NCBI GenBank assembly: GCA_963665405.2
Contig: CAXXUH010000004.1
Span: 1,116,001-1,180,000 of the forward strand
Length of the DNA: 64,000 nucleotides
Source: G963665405 sp963665405
Lineage (GTDB): Bacteria > Chloroflexota > Dehalococcoidia > Lucifugimonadales > G963665405
Direction: 5' to 3'
Both the position numbers and the translations under genes were made by a program. Each line of letters starts with the position of its first letter. Position 1 is the stretch's first letter. The notes under the pieces were generated by a model. That model did no database searches. It was not told the origin of the DNA and saw only the letters and a program-made list of their open reading frames with translations. This document shows, piece by piece, positions 34,730 to 42,690 of this stretch.

Positions 34730-34751
34730 CAGGGATTGAAAGACATCCCTG
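34730..34751. promoter_or_regulatory. Inverted repeat upstream of the BY-kinase gene
   Basis: CAGGGAT (34730-34736) and ATCCCTG (34745-34751) form a perfect 7-bp inverted repeat with an 8-base spacer, 29 bases before the kinase ATG. There is no T-run after it, so an operator or attenuator is more likely than a terminator. Function unproved. Confidence 0.3.
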
Positions 34752-34779
34752 CATAGGAGTTTGGGGAACGGAAGGGTAG

Positions 34780-36435
34780 ATGGAGGAAGAAGGACTCGAT
34801 TTCAGGGCGTACGGGCGGGTGGTGCAGAAGTGGTGGTGGGTGTTCGCCCTCGGAATGATAGGCGCGGCTCTGGCCGCGTTTCTCTTGAACAGGAACCCCG
34901 TTCCGATCTACGAGGCCAGCACTAAGGTGTTGGTGGAGGGCCGGCAGACGCCCGGTACCCCCTCCGCCAGCGACATCCAGACGAGCCGACAGCTGGCGGG
35001 CTACTACGGCTCGCTCATCAAGACCCGGCCCATTCTGGAAAAGGTCTCCGAGAGGCTGCCGTACCCGTATAGCGTCGCGGCGCTATCGAGCAAGATCGAC
35101 GTGGTCAGTCCAGGCACCTTCATCGAGATCCGGGCCAGGGACCCCGATCCAGTCCTTGCCGCCGCCATCGCCAACGTCAGCGCCGAGACGTTCATCGAGG
35201 ACCTTCAGGACCGGCAGTTCGCTCAGATAGCCCAGTTCCAGGCGTCGCTGAGCCAGTACGGCATCGGTCAGGACCCGAGCATCATCGCGGCGCAGGTCGC
35301 GACGATGAGAACGCTCTCCATTCTAGAGACGGCGACTCCCCCGCGGTCCCCGTCCAATCCGCCGCGTCAGTGGCGCAACATGATCCTCGGGGCGCTGATG
35401 GGACTGTTCGTCGCGGGGATCGCGGTGTTCGCGCTGGAGTTCGTGGACGACCGGGTCAGGTCGCCGGACGAGCTGAAGAGGCTGACGGGGCTGACTCCGC
35501 TCGGCTCGCTTCCTCACCAGAAGGGGCGAAACGGTAGCGGCCCGATAACGATCGACGACCCGCATCAGCGCACGGCACTCGCGGAGTCGTACAAGTTCCT
35601 CAGGACGAATCTGGAGTTTGCCGCCCTCGAAATCCCGGACATGAGGTCGATCCTCGTGACCAGTTCGAGCCCGTCCGAGGGGAAGACGACGACCGCGGCC
35701 AATCTGGCGATCTCCGTCGCCCGAGAGGGCAAGACAGTCTTCCTGCTGGATTGCGATCTGAGGAAGCCGGCCCTTCACCACGTGTTCGGGCTGGAGTCGC
35801 ATACAGGGCTGACCAACATCCTTCTCGGCGAGGCGGAACTAGAGGATGGGCTGGCAACCACCGTCATCAGGGGGCTCCACGTGATTACGACGGGGCCTCG
35901 ACCGCCGGACCCTACGCCCGTCCTTAGGTCTCCCAAGATGCGGGGGCTGATCGAGCGACTGTGCACGATGGCAGACCTGATCATACTGGACAGCCCGCCG
36001 GTGCTGGCGGTCACGGACCCGATGCTCCTGAGCCCACTGGTGGACGGTGTCATTCTCGTGGTCGACGCTCAGCACACCGGTCGCCAGGCGGTGAAGAGGG
36101 CGGCCGAAACGATCAAGCAGGCCTCGCCGCCGCTACTTGCCACTGTGCTGAACAAGGTCCGGCCCACCGGGCGGTCGGGCTACGACTACTATTACTACTA
36201 CTATGCCTCAGATAACGGGACGGAGAACGGCTCGAAAGGACGGCTTGGCCGGCTGAAGAAGATTCTTCCCGGGGGACGCGCGCGCCGTAGGAGTTCCTCA
36301 CGACGCACGTCATCCAACGGCACTGGCAACGGCTCACAAGGCAAGCTGGCCCGTCTGCGGAAGATTCTCCCGGTAGGGAACGGACGCGAAAAGAGCGCCA
36401 CGGCCCAGACCCCTTCGGGGACGTCGTCAGACTAG
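34780..36435 (+). CDS. Wzz-domain BY-kinase (polysaccharide co-polymerase/tyrosine autokinase)
   Basis: A 551-residue protein. An N-terminal span (WWWVFALGMIGAALAAFLL), a short external Wzz-like domain and a second span (ILGALMGLFVAGIAVFALEF) lead into a cytoplasmic kinase. Walker A is SSSPSEGKTTTAA (about residues 294-305), Walker A' FLLDCDLRKP and Walker B LIILDSPP. A tyrosine cluster (about 468-475, YDYYYYYY) is the autophosphorylation site. It controls chain length and export. Unusually, about 75 residues follow the tyrosines. They hold two copies of a basic unit (GRLGRLKKILPGG and GKLARLRKILPVG, each preceded by an NGT..NGS stretch). It closes the polysaccharide gene run. Confidence 0.88.
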   Translation: MEEEGLDFRAYGRVVQKWWWVFALGMIGAALAAFLLNRNPVPIYEASTKVLVEGRQTPGTPSASDIQTSRQLAGYYGSLIKTRPILEKVSERLPYPYSVAALSSKIDVVSPGTFIEIRARDPDPVLAAAIANVSAETFIEDLQDRQFAQIAQFQASLSQYGIGQDPSIIAAQVATMRTLSILETATPPRSPSNPPRQWRNMILGALMGLFVAGIAVFALEFVDDRVRSPDELKRLTGLTPLGSLPHQKGRNGSGPITIDDPHQRTALAESYKFLRTNLEFAALEIPDMRSILVTSSSPSEGKTTTAANLAISVAREGKTVFLLDCDLRKPALHHVFGLESHTGLTNILLGEAELEDGLATTVIRGLHVITTGPRPPDPTPVLRSPKMRGLIERLCTMADLIILDSPPVLAVTDPMLLSPLVDGVILVVDAQHTGRQAVKRAAETIKQASPPLLATVLNKVRPTGRSGYDYYYYYYASDNGTENGSKGRLGRLKKILPGGRARRRSSSRRTSSNGTGNGSQGKLARLRKILPVGNGREKSATAQTPSGTSSD

Positions 36436-36514
36436 CCGGGTTTTCACCGTCTTGACCGGCTGAATCGAGATCGGGTTCTCCTGGTCCGACCGAGGCCGCT
36501 CGTAGCCCGTCCGC

Positions 36515-38347
36515 GTGGGCGGCGACGCGTCGGAGAGACCGGTTCTGGTCACGTCGATCAGGAAAATCCGAACATTGCTGGCTGTGGCGGCCGCCATCGC
36601 TTTAGTGGCGGCCGCCTGCACCGACACCGCCGAACAGACCCTGGTAGCCGATTACCCTAACGGAGTGAACGGCTCGGCGGAAGAGCCGTCCGCGGCGCGC
36701 CTGTCCTCGGGGGGCGACCCGGCCTCGCCGACGCCGGAGCACACAGCATCGCCGTCGCCGTCGCCCGCTCCGGCGTCAACCCCGACCTCCACCGCCTCGT
36801 CTGGCTCGACTCCGTCCCCTGAGCCGTCTACAGTCTCCGCGACTGGACCCTCCGAGACCGTCACGCCTGCGTCGACGGCTGCCGGCGGCCAGAAGACGGC
36901 TGAGGTCCCGACTCCGAGCCCGACACCGACTCCCACGGCGACTGCCGCTCCACCCTCCCCGAAGTCGACGCCGTCACGGCGGCCCGCTTCGGACCCTTCC
37001 CCAAGCCCCAGTCCGACTGCCGTCGTGCCGACGTCAACACCGACCCCCACAGCGGTTCCGACGGCCGAGCCGACGCCTGGGTCTTCGTCTACGTCTACTC
37101 CCACGCCTCTTCCGGGAACCTCTACGCCCATGCCCACACCGACCCCGACCCCGACGCTGACCTCCACGCCGGTGACCCCGACGCCGACGCCGACACATAC
37201 ACCTACTCCGACGCCCACGTCCCAGCCACCTCCCCCACCTCCACCGCCTTCGCCAACGCCGACACATACCCCGGCTCCGACCCCCACGCCGGACCCGCGG
37301 TTCGGGGTCGTCGTCCATTCGGAGGACCAGGCGGGGATTCAATACTTCGTTGGCGAGCTGGGACTCGACTGGTACCTGAACCTGAAGGCCGACGGAGACC
37401 AGGTGCCACCCGGTAAGAATTTTGTGCCGCACATCAGCGAGGTGAGGCCTGGCCAGCTCCTGTCGCCGGCGCAGGTCGCCGATCTCGTAGACGCCGTTCC
37501 CACGGGCTCGCACTGGTACGTCGGTGGTGAGCCGAACGACCCGGTCAAGTTCGTGTCGGGGTCCGACTTCGCCGCCGCCTTCTACTACTACAACAATGAG
37601 ATCAAGGCCAGCGATCCAACCGCGAAGGTCATGAGCCCGAGCCTGCTCAACTGGTGGTTCACCTGCTACAGTTGCGGAGGATACGTCAGCGGCCGCCAGT
37701 GGACCGCCGACTTCATCTCCGCCTATCAGACCTCTTACGGGGTGAAGCCCCCGGTCGACGTGTGGATTGTCGACCTGTACCCCATCGATTGGCGGGGGTT
37801 CGGCGCCAGCGATCCGTCCGTCTACCTGCCCAACGACAATTGGCAGCTTATGCGAGACCAGATCGTCGGGGGAACCTGGGATCTCGTCCAGATCGGGGGA
37901 ACGTTCTGGGCCGGGCCGTCCACCACGTATCAGGGTATGCGGGACTACCTGGACGGCCAGGGATATTCCGATGTCCCAATCTGGATCACCGAGATGGCGG
38001 TACACTGGGGATACGACGACATCGTCTCCGTGTCGCCGCCCGAGCCCGCCGGGAGCTACCGATGGGACGATCTGTCGGCATTTCTGAACGGTCTTCTGGA
38101 CTGGCTCGAAGCCAACGCCGCGACATACAAGATCGAGAAGTGGTTCCTGTTCACGAGCTGGAAGAACATTGCCGCGCCCGCGGTGGACGGCTACGCCGGC
38201 ATCATCCTGTTTGGACCCAACACCGCAACTGTGGGGCCGGTGACCGGTGTCACCTCTCGCAACTGCCTCGGAGACGTGTATCGGGCCCACGCGCTCGACC
38301 TCGATCGTGTCAGGTGCGACGCGGCCGGCAACACCGTTCCCGAATAG
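36515..38347 (+). CDS. Secreted lipoprotein with Pro/Thr linker and glycoside-hydrolase-like domain
   Basis: A 610-residue protein starting at GTG 36515. A signal peptide (IRTLLAVAAAIALVAAACT) ends in a lipobox-like AAAC. Residues ~50-258 are a Pro/Thr/Ser linker. From ~260 there is a domain with VVVHSEDQAG, WYVGGEPNDPVKF and WITEMAVHW. Glu339 (GGEPND) and Glu493 (ITEM) are placed like the acid/base and nucleophile of clan GH-A hydrolases of the GH39/GH128 type. It lies 79 bases after the kinase on the same strand and could trim or release the exported polysaccharide. Family assignment is tentative; the hydrolase pattern rests on these two glutamates and overall layout. Confidence 0.65.
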   Translation: MGGDASERPVLVTSIRKIRTLLAVAAAIALVAAACTDTAEQTLVADYPNGVNGSAEEPSAARLSSGGDPASPTPEHTASPSPSPAPASTPTSTASSGSTPSPEPSTVSATGPSETVTPASTAAGGQKTAEVPTPSPTPTPTATAAPPSPKSTPSRRPASDPSPSPSPTAVVPTSTPTPTAVPTAEPTPGSSSTSTPTPLPGTSTPMPTPTPTPTLTSTPVTPTPTPTHTPTPTPTSQPPPPPPPPSPTPTHTPAPTPTPDPRFGVVVHSEDQAGIQYFVGELGLDWYLNLKADGDQVPPGKNFVPHISEVRPGQLLSPAQVADLVDAVPTGSHWYVGGEPNDPVKFVSGSDFAAAFYYYNNEIKASDPTAKVMSPSLLNWWFTCYSCGGYVSGRQWTADFISAYQTSYGVKPPVDVWIVDLYPIDWRGFGASDPSVYLPNDNWQLMRDQIVGGTWDLVQIGGTFWAGPSTTYQGMRDYLDGQGYSDVPIWITEMAVHWGYDDIVSVSPPEPAGSYRWDDLSAFLNGLLDWLEANAATYKIEKWFLFTSWKNIAAPAVDGYAGIILFGPNTATVGPVTGVTSRNCLGDVYRAHALDLDRVRCDAAGNTVPE

Positions 38348-38669
38348 CTGGCCACATCCACGTCTCAGGCGTTCGGGGTAGCTGGGGCGGGCCCACTCCT
38401 GGATCGAAACGTGCACGGGCGTCCGCCTCAAGCGGACCTGCCCGACGGTAGTGTCCATGCGCCCGAAATCCCGAGAAGATGGCGGCAGGCCCAGTGCCGG
38501 GACCCCGAGCTTCCCGGCCGGGGGTCCGGGGGTGTCCCTCGGTAATACCCCTTCGGGTGGGTGCGCGGGACGAAACACGTCGCTATCCGCCGGCGGGGGG
38601 GAGGCACACCGCAGCACCGGCTACGAGAAAGCGGAAGTTTACGTTTAAGTTAGCTTATGGAGAGCCGAT
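38348..38669. other. Intergenic region, 322 bases, no gene
   Basis: Holds a hairpin without T-run (GTCCGC-CTCAA-GCGGAC, near 38425) and one copy of the GGGGTGTCCC repeat described separately. Just before the next gene there is an AT-rich stretch and a ribosome-binding site. No convincing reading frame. Confidence 0.6.
38499..38547. repeat. Intergenic GGGGTGTCCC repeat, copy
   Basis: Contains GGGGGTCCGGGGGTGTCCCT followed by CGGTAATA. The core matches the copies at 40458-40540 (GGGTCCTAGGGGTGTCCCCT) and 44541-44602 (GGGTTTGGGGTGCCCCC). Confidence 0.5.
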
Positions 38670-40361
38670 ATGACCGTCGCTTCGTGGCGTGACAGGACCG
38701 CCAGTCCGTTCACGCCCTACAAGAAGGAAGCCGTAGGCGCCAGAGGCATGGTGGCCTCCAACCATCCCATGGCGTCGGCCGCAGGCATCGAGATGCTGGG
38801 GCGGGGAGGCAACGCGGTCGACGCCGCCATCGCCACGCTCTTCGCGCTGTCGGTCGTCGAACCGATGATGGTCGGAATATTCGGCGCCGGTTTCATCAAC
38901 CTATATGACGCGGAGACCAGAGCGATAACGACCATCGACTGCTACGCCGCCGCGCCGTCCGCCGCCGCGCCCGACATGTACGAGTCGGTATCGGACACCT
39001 GGCCACGCTACCTGGAGACGGTGGGCCAGAAGAACAAGGTGGGGTACCTGGCGGCCGGGGTTCCCGGATCTTTGAAGGGGTGGAGCCACGTCGAGGAGAC
39101 GTACGGGAAACTCGATCTGGGGACCGTCATCCAGCCGGCGATCAGATACGCGTCCGTCGGCTTTCCGGCCAGTCCGTACATGATCGACTTCATCGCCGAC
39201 AACGAGGAGCCACTCTCGTGGTTCCCGGCCAGTCGCGACGTGTTTCTGCCCGGCGGACGCAGGCCCGATCCGGGTCAGCCAATCCAGATGACCGATTACG
39301 CGCAGACCCTCGAAACGATAGCCCGCGAGGGTCCGGACGCGCTCTACGGCGGTGAGCTGGGCGAGCTGATCGTCAAGGACATAGAGGCCAGGGGCGGGAT
39401 AATCTCCATCAAAGACCTGCGAGGCTACACGGTCCTGGAAAGGGAGCCGGTCCATGGGACGTACCGCGGGTACGATGTGGTGTCCGTCGGACCGCCGAGC
39501 GCCGGAGGCATCGCGATAGTGGAGGCCCTCAACCTGCTGGAGCGCTACGAGGTCGCCTCGATGGGCTTCGGCACCGCCGCCTCCGTACACCTCCTGGCCG
39601 AGGTGCTGAAGATCGCCTTCGCGGACCGGTTCGAGTACGTGGGCGATCCCGACTTCGTCGAGGTACCGACCGCCCGGCTGACGTCCAGGGACTACGCCGA
39701 GCAGCGGCGAGCCGAAATCGACCTTGAACGGGCCAAAGAGTACCAGGCTGGGCGCAGGGTAGGGGAGTCGGACCACACGACCCACGTGACGACCGCAGAC
39801 AGGGATGGGAACGTGGTGGCCGTCACCCAGACGATTCACGAGGCGTTCGGGTCGAAGGTGACCGTTCCGGGCACGGGAGTGTTGCTCAACAACAACATGT
39901 ATGTCTTCGACCCGCATCCCGGCCATCCCAACTCGATCGCCCCCGGGAAGCGGATGAACAGCAGCATGTCTCCGACGATCGTCCTCAAGGACGGCAGACC
40001 GTTCATTGCGCTGGGCACCCCCGGCGGCACCAGGATCTTCGCCTCGGTCTTGCAGGCCGTAGTCAACGTGATCGACCACGGCATGACTCTCCAGGAGGCG
40101 GTCGAGGCGCCGCGGATGTGGACTCAGGGTCAGAGCCTCGAGGTCGAGGAGGGTATCCCGCGGGCGGTGCGCGACGAGCTGACGGGGATGGGGCACACGA
40201 TCGAGATCGTCCCAAGGGTCGGCGGCGGGATGAACGGGGTGATGTTCGATAGAGAGGCAAGGGTGATTCGCGGAGCGGCCTGCTGGCGGGCCGACGGTGC
40301 GCCGGTGGGCATCAGCGGCGGACCGGCCAGGGTAGTGGGGGGCGCGATGTACCGCGTGTGA
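38670..40361 (+). CDS. ggt: Gamma-glutamyltransferase (Ntn hydrolase)
   Basis: A 563-residue family member (usual length about 550-580). ARGMVASNHPMASAAG and GGNAVDAAIAT begin the large subunit. GESDHTTHVTTAD contains the self-cleavage site, with Thr370 as the expected catalytic N-terminal residue of the small subunit. GVLLNNNMYVF, MNSSMSPTIV and ALGTPGGTRI complete the active site. No signal peptide is visible, so it may be cytoplasmic, unlike the periplasmic E. coli enzyme. It would hydrolyse or transfer gamma-glutamyl groups (glutathione or similar). GGAGAG at 7 bases before the ATG is a good ribosome-binding site. The gene stands alone and ends at a strong terminator. Confidence 0.88.
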   Translation: MTVASWRDRTASPFTPYKKEAVGARGMVASNHPMASAAGIEMLGRGGNAVDAAIATLFALSVVEPMMVGIFGAGFINLYDAETRAITTIDCYAAAPSAAAPDMYESVSDTWPRYLETVGQKNKVGYLAAGVPGSLKGWSHVEETYGKLDLGTVIQPAIRYASVGFPASPYMIDFIADNEEPLSWFPASRDVFLPGGRRPDPGQPIQMTDYAQTLETIAREGPDALYGGELGELIVKDIEARGGIISIKDLRGYTVLEREPVHGTYRGYDVVSVGPPSAGGIAIVEALNLLERYEVASMGFGTAASVHLLAEVLKIAFADRFEYVGDPDFVEVPTARLTSRDYAEQRRAEIDLERAKEYQAGRRVGESDHTTHVTTADRDGNVVAVTQTIHEAFGSKVTVPGTGVLLNNNMYVFDPHPGHPNSIAPGKRMNSSMSPTIVLKDGRPFIALGTPGGTRIFASVLQAVVNVIDHGMTLQEAVEAPRMWTQGQSLEVEEGIPRAVRDELTGMGHTIEIVPRVGGGMNGVMFDREARVIRGAACWRADGAPVGISGGPARVVGGAMYRV

Positions 40362-40392
40362 ACGGCGCCGGCGCAGCTTTCAGAGATCGAGA

Positions 40393-40425
40393 GGGGCGGC
40401 TCAACCGAGCCGCCCCTTTTCTTTT
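40393..40425 (+). terminator. Rho-independent terminator of the gamma-glutamyltransferase gene
   Basis: A perfect 10-bp stem, GGGGCGGCTC (40393-40402) with GAGCCGCCCC (40407-40416), loop AACC, followed by TTTTCTTTT. Confidence 0.92.
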
Positions 40426-40457
40426 CCCCAGAGGGTTGAGAAGACAAACACCGAACC

Positions 40458-40540
40458 GGGGAGTCCAGAGGGGCGAAGCCCTTTGGCAGGGTCCTAGGGG
40501 TGTCCCCTAAGAAACCCTTTCCCCACCTCTTCAAAGGGGT
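40458..40540. repeat. Intergenic GGGGTGTCCC repeat, copy
   Basis: GAGGGGCGAAGCCCTTTGGC, then GGGTCCTAGGGGTGTCCCCT and AAGAAACCCTTTCCCC. The first part is a short hairpin (GGGGCGAAGCCC). It lies between the end of the plus-strand gamma-glutamyltransferase and the end of the minus-strand YyaL gene. Confidence 0.55.
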
Positions 40541-40579
40541 CGGGCGTCGGCCCTCTGAGGACGTCCCCGATGGCCGCGA

Positions 40580-40612
40580 AACGGGGCTCTAGAGGGGCAG
40601 AGCCGCCGTTTC
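40580..40612 (-). terminator. Possible terminator hairpin of the YyaL-type gene
   Basis: AAACGG..GGCTCT pairs with AGAGCC..CCGTTT with one bulge, directly at the stop codon of the minus-strand gene. The T-run in that direction is short, so it is a weak terminator at best. Confidence 0.4.
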
Positions 40613-42653
40613 AGGCCAGCTGCTCGGCCAGGATCCCCGGATCGCCGGTCGGAAGCTGGCATGCGTAGTTTTCGCAGACGTACGCGGTGGCCGCGCCGTT
40701 CAGTCTGTCACGGCCCTCGAGCAGGGGAAGCCCGTTCGGGAGGCCGTCGTCCCCGGCGCTGCCGACGACGACGCTGTTGGGAAGGAAGCGCCGGTGGACC
40801 TCCGAGAGCAAAGCGGACGTGTCGGCCTCGCCCACGCCCCCGACAATGGCGATCTCCTTTGGGGTCGACAGGTAGAAGTCGAGAGCGCCGAGCCAGTGGC
40901 CGGAGCCCATCGGCGCTCGGCCCATGAACTCGCGCATCGAGCGCAGACTGGCGGTCGCCCGGCGTGCGTGATCGGAGCTGCCGGTGATCACGGCCAGACG
41001 CAGGAGCACGCTCGCCGCCATCGAGCTGCCGGACGGGATGGCGTTGTCCGAGATGTCTCTGGGGCGGATCACCAGCTCCTCGTGGTCGCGGCCCGTATCG
41101 TAGAGCTGGCCGGCCACCTCGTCCCAAAACAGGTCGACCATGCCATCCGCCAGGTCGATTGCCTCCTTCAGCCAACGGGCCTCCAGGGTAGCCTCGTGGA
41201 GGACCAGGAGAGCGTCGGCAAGGAAAGCATAGTCTTCGAGATAGCCGTTGAGCTTCGCCTGGCCGTCCTTGAACGACCGGAGCAGACGACCGTCCAAGCG
41301 CATCCGGTCGAGGACGAACCCGGCGTTTTTTCGTGCCGCGTCGAGGAAGTCGGTGCGGCCGAGCACGGCCCCGGCCTCGGCGAAGGCGGCCAGCATCAGG
41401 CCGTTCCAGGAGGTGATGATCTTGTCGTCGCGGCCCGGATGGACCCGCCGCTCGCGCTCGTCGAACAGCCTGGTCCTGGACCGTTTCAGCGCTTCACGAA
41501 GCTTCTCCTCCGACATCCCGGCTTCTGCCGCGAGGCTGGCCTCGTCCGTCTCGACGCTGAGGATCGTCTTCCCCTCGAAGTTCCCCTCGCCGGTGACGCC
41601 GTAGTAACGGCTCAGCAGATCGCAGTCCGCGCCCTCCAGAACGGCGGCCAACTCCTGGGGAGTCCACACGAAGAACATCCCCTCTACGCCCTCGCTGTCT
41701 GCGTCCTGTGCGGAGTAGAAGCCGCCGAGCGGACCGGTCATCTCTCTCGTGACGTAGTCGAGGGTCTCCTCGGCGATCCGCTTATAGAGTGGCGTGCCGG
41801 TAATCTGGTACGCGTGAAGATACAGGCGTACCAGCAGTGCGTTGTCGTAGAGCATCTTCTCGAAGTGGGGCACCAGCCAGAAGGCGTCGGTGGAGTATCT
41901 GTGAAAGCCGCCGCCGATCTGATCGTAGATCCCGCCCTCCGCCATGCGGTCGAGGGTAAGCCGGACCATGCTCAGGGCCTGCGGGTCTCCGGTCCGGAGG
42001 TGGTACCGGAGCAGGAACTCGTACGTCATGGGCTGGGGGAACTTGGGCTGGGAGCCCACACCGCCGTATTTGCCGTCGAACTGGGACGCGATACCTCTGT
42101 ATGCCTGGTGGAGCACGTCGACTGTCAGCGGGTCGACGCTCGGGGGCGTGGCGGTTAGCTGCTGCATCTGGTTGAGCAACCTGCCGGTGGCCAGCGTCAC
42201 CTCGCCCCGGCTCTCCTTGAACGTGCGGGCGATGGACTGGAGCACCCTGGGAAACCCGGGCATCCCGTGGCGGTCCTCGGGCGGATAGTAGGTTCCTCCG
42301 TAGAACGGCTTGCCGTCCGGCGTCAGGAACACGGTCATGGGCCATCCGCCCTGCCCCGAGAGGGCCTGCACCGCCGTCATGTAGATCGAGTCGATGTCCG
42401 GACGCTCCTCCCTGTCCACCTTGATGCACACGAAGCTCTCGTTCATCAGGGCGGCCGTCTCCTCGTTCTCGAAGGACTCCCTCTCCATCACGTGGCACCA
42501 GTGGCAAGCGGAGTAGCCGACGCTCAGCAGGATGGGCCTGTCCTCCGCCCTAGCCCGCTCGAGCGCCTCGGGCCCCCACGGATACCAGTCCACGGGGTTG
42601 TGGGCGTGCTGAAGCAGATAGGGGCTTGTCTCGTTGATCAGGCGGTTCGGCAT
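40611..42653 (-). CDS. YyaL/DUF255 thioredoxin-domain protein (SPATA20 family)
   Basis: A 680-residue protein of the normal length for the family. The N-terminal thioredoxin-like domain (about 1-160) starts NRLINETSPYLLQHAHNPVDW and contains SACHWCHVMERESFE, with the conserved CHWCH pair, and GGWPMTVFLTPDGKPFYGGT. A six-hairpin-like alpha/alpha barrel follows (GGFHRYSTDAFWLVPHFEKMLYDNA, DADSEGVEG, DDKIITSWNGLM). The precise reaction is unknown; a redox or sugar-epimerase-like role is proposed for the family. It lies 37 bases after the NHL thioredoxin selenoprotein gene on the same strand, suggesting a redox operon. Confidence 0.88.
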   Translation of the reverse strand: MPNRLINETSPYLLQHAHNPVDWYPWGPEALERARAEDRPILLSVGYSACHWCHVMERESFENEETAALMNESFVCIKVDREERPDIDSIYMTAVQALSGQGGWPMTVFLTPDGKPFYGGTYYPPEDRHGMPGFPRVLQSIARTFKESRGEVTLATGRLLNQMQQLTATPPSVDPLTVDVLHQAYRGIASQFDGKYGGVGSQPKFPQPMTYEFLLRYHLRTGDPQALSMVRLTLDRMAEGGIYDQIGGGFHRYSTDAFWLVPHFEKMLYDNALLVRLYLHAYQITGTPLYKRIAEETLDYVTREMTGPLGGFYSAQDADSEGVEGMFFVWTPQELAAVLEGADCDLLSRYYGVTGEGNFEGKTILSVETDEASLAAEAGMSEEKLREALKRSRTRLFDERERRVHPGRDDKIITSWNGLMLAAFAEAGAVLGRTDFLDAARKNAGFVLDRMRLDGRLLRSFKDGQAKLNGYLEDYAFLADALLVLHEATLEARWLKEAIDLADGMVDLFWDEVAGQLYDTGRDHEELVIRPRDISDNAIPSGSSMAASVLLRLAVITGSSDHARRATASLRSMREFMGRAPMGSGHWLGALDFYLSTPKEIAIVGGVGEADTSALLSEVHRRFLPNSVVVGSAGDDGLPNGLPLLEGRDRLNGAATAYVCENYACQLPTGDPGILAEQLA

Positions 42654-42690
42654 TTCAAGTCCTGGCCTGGGACCGGAGGTCCACTCGGCA

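Noticed and set aside
36652..37287. Minus-strand frame of Gly-Val repeats (GVGVGVG)
   Set aside because: It is the reverse reading of the Pro/Thr/Ser linker of the plus-strand lipoprotein; low complexity follows from the linker codons.
38417..38444. GC-rich hairpin after the glycoside-hydrolase-like gene as a terminator
   Set aside because: Good stem (GTCCGC/GCGGAC) but no T-run on either side.
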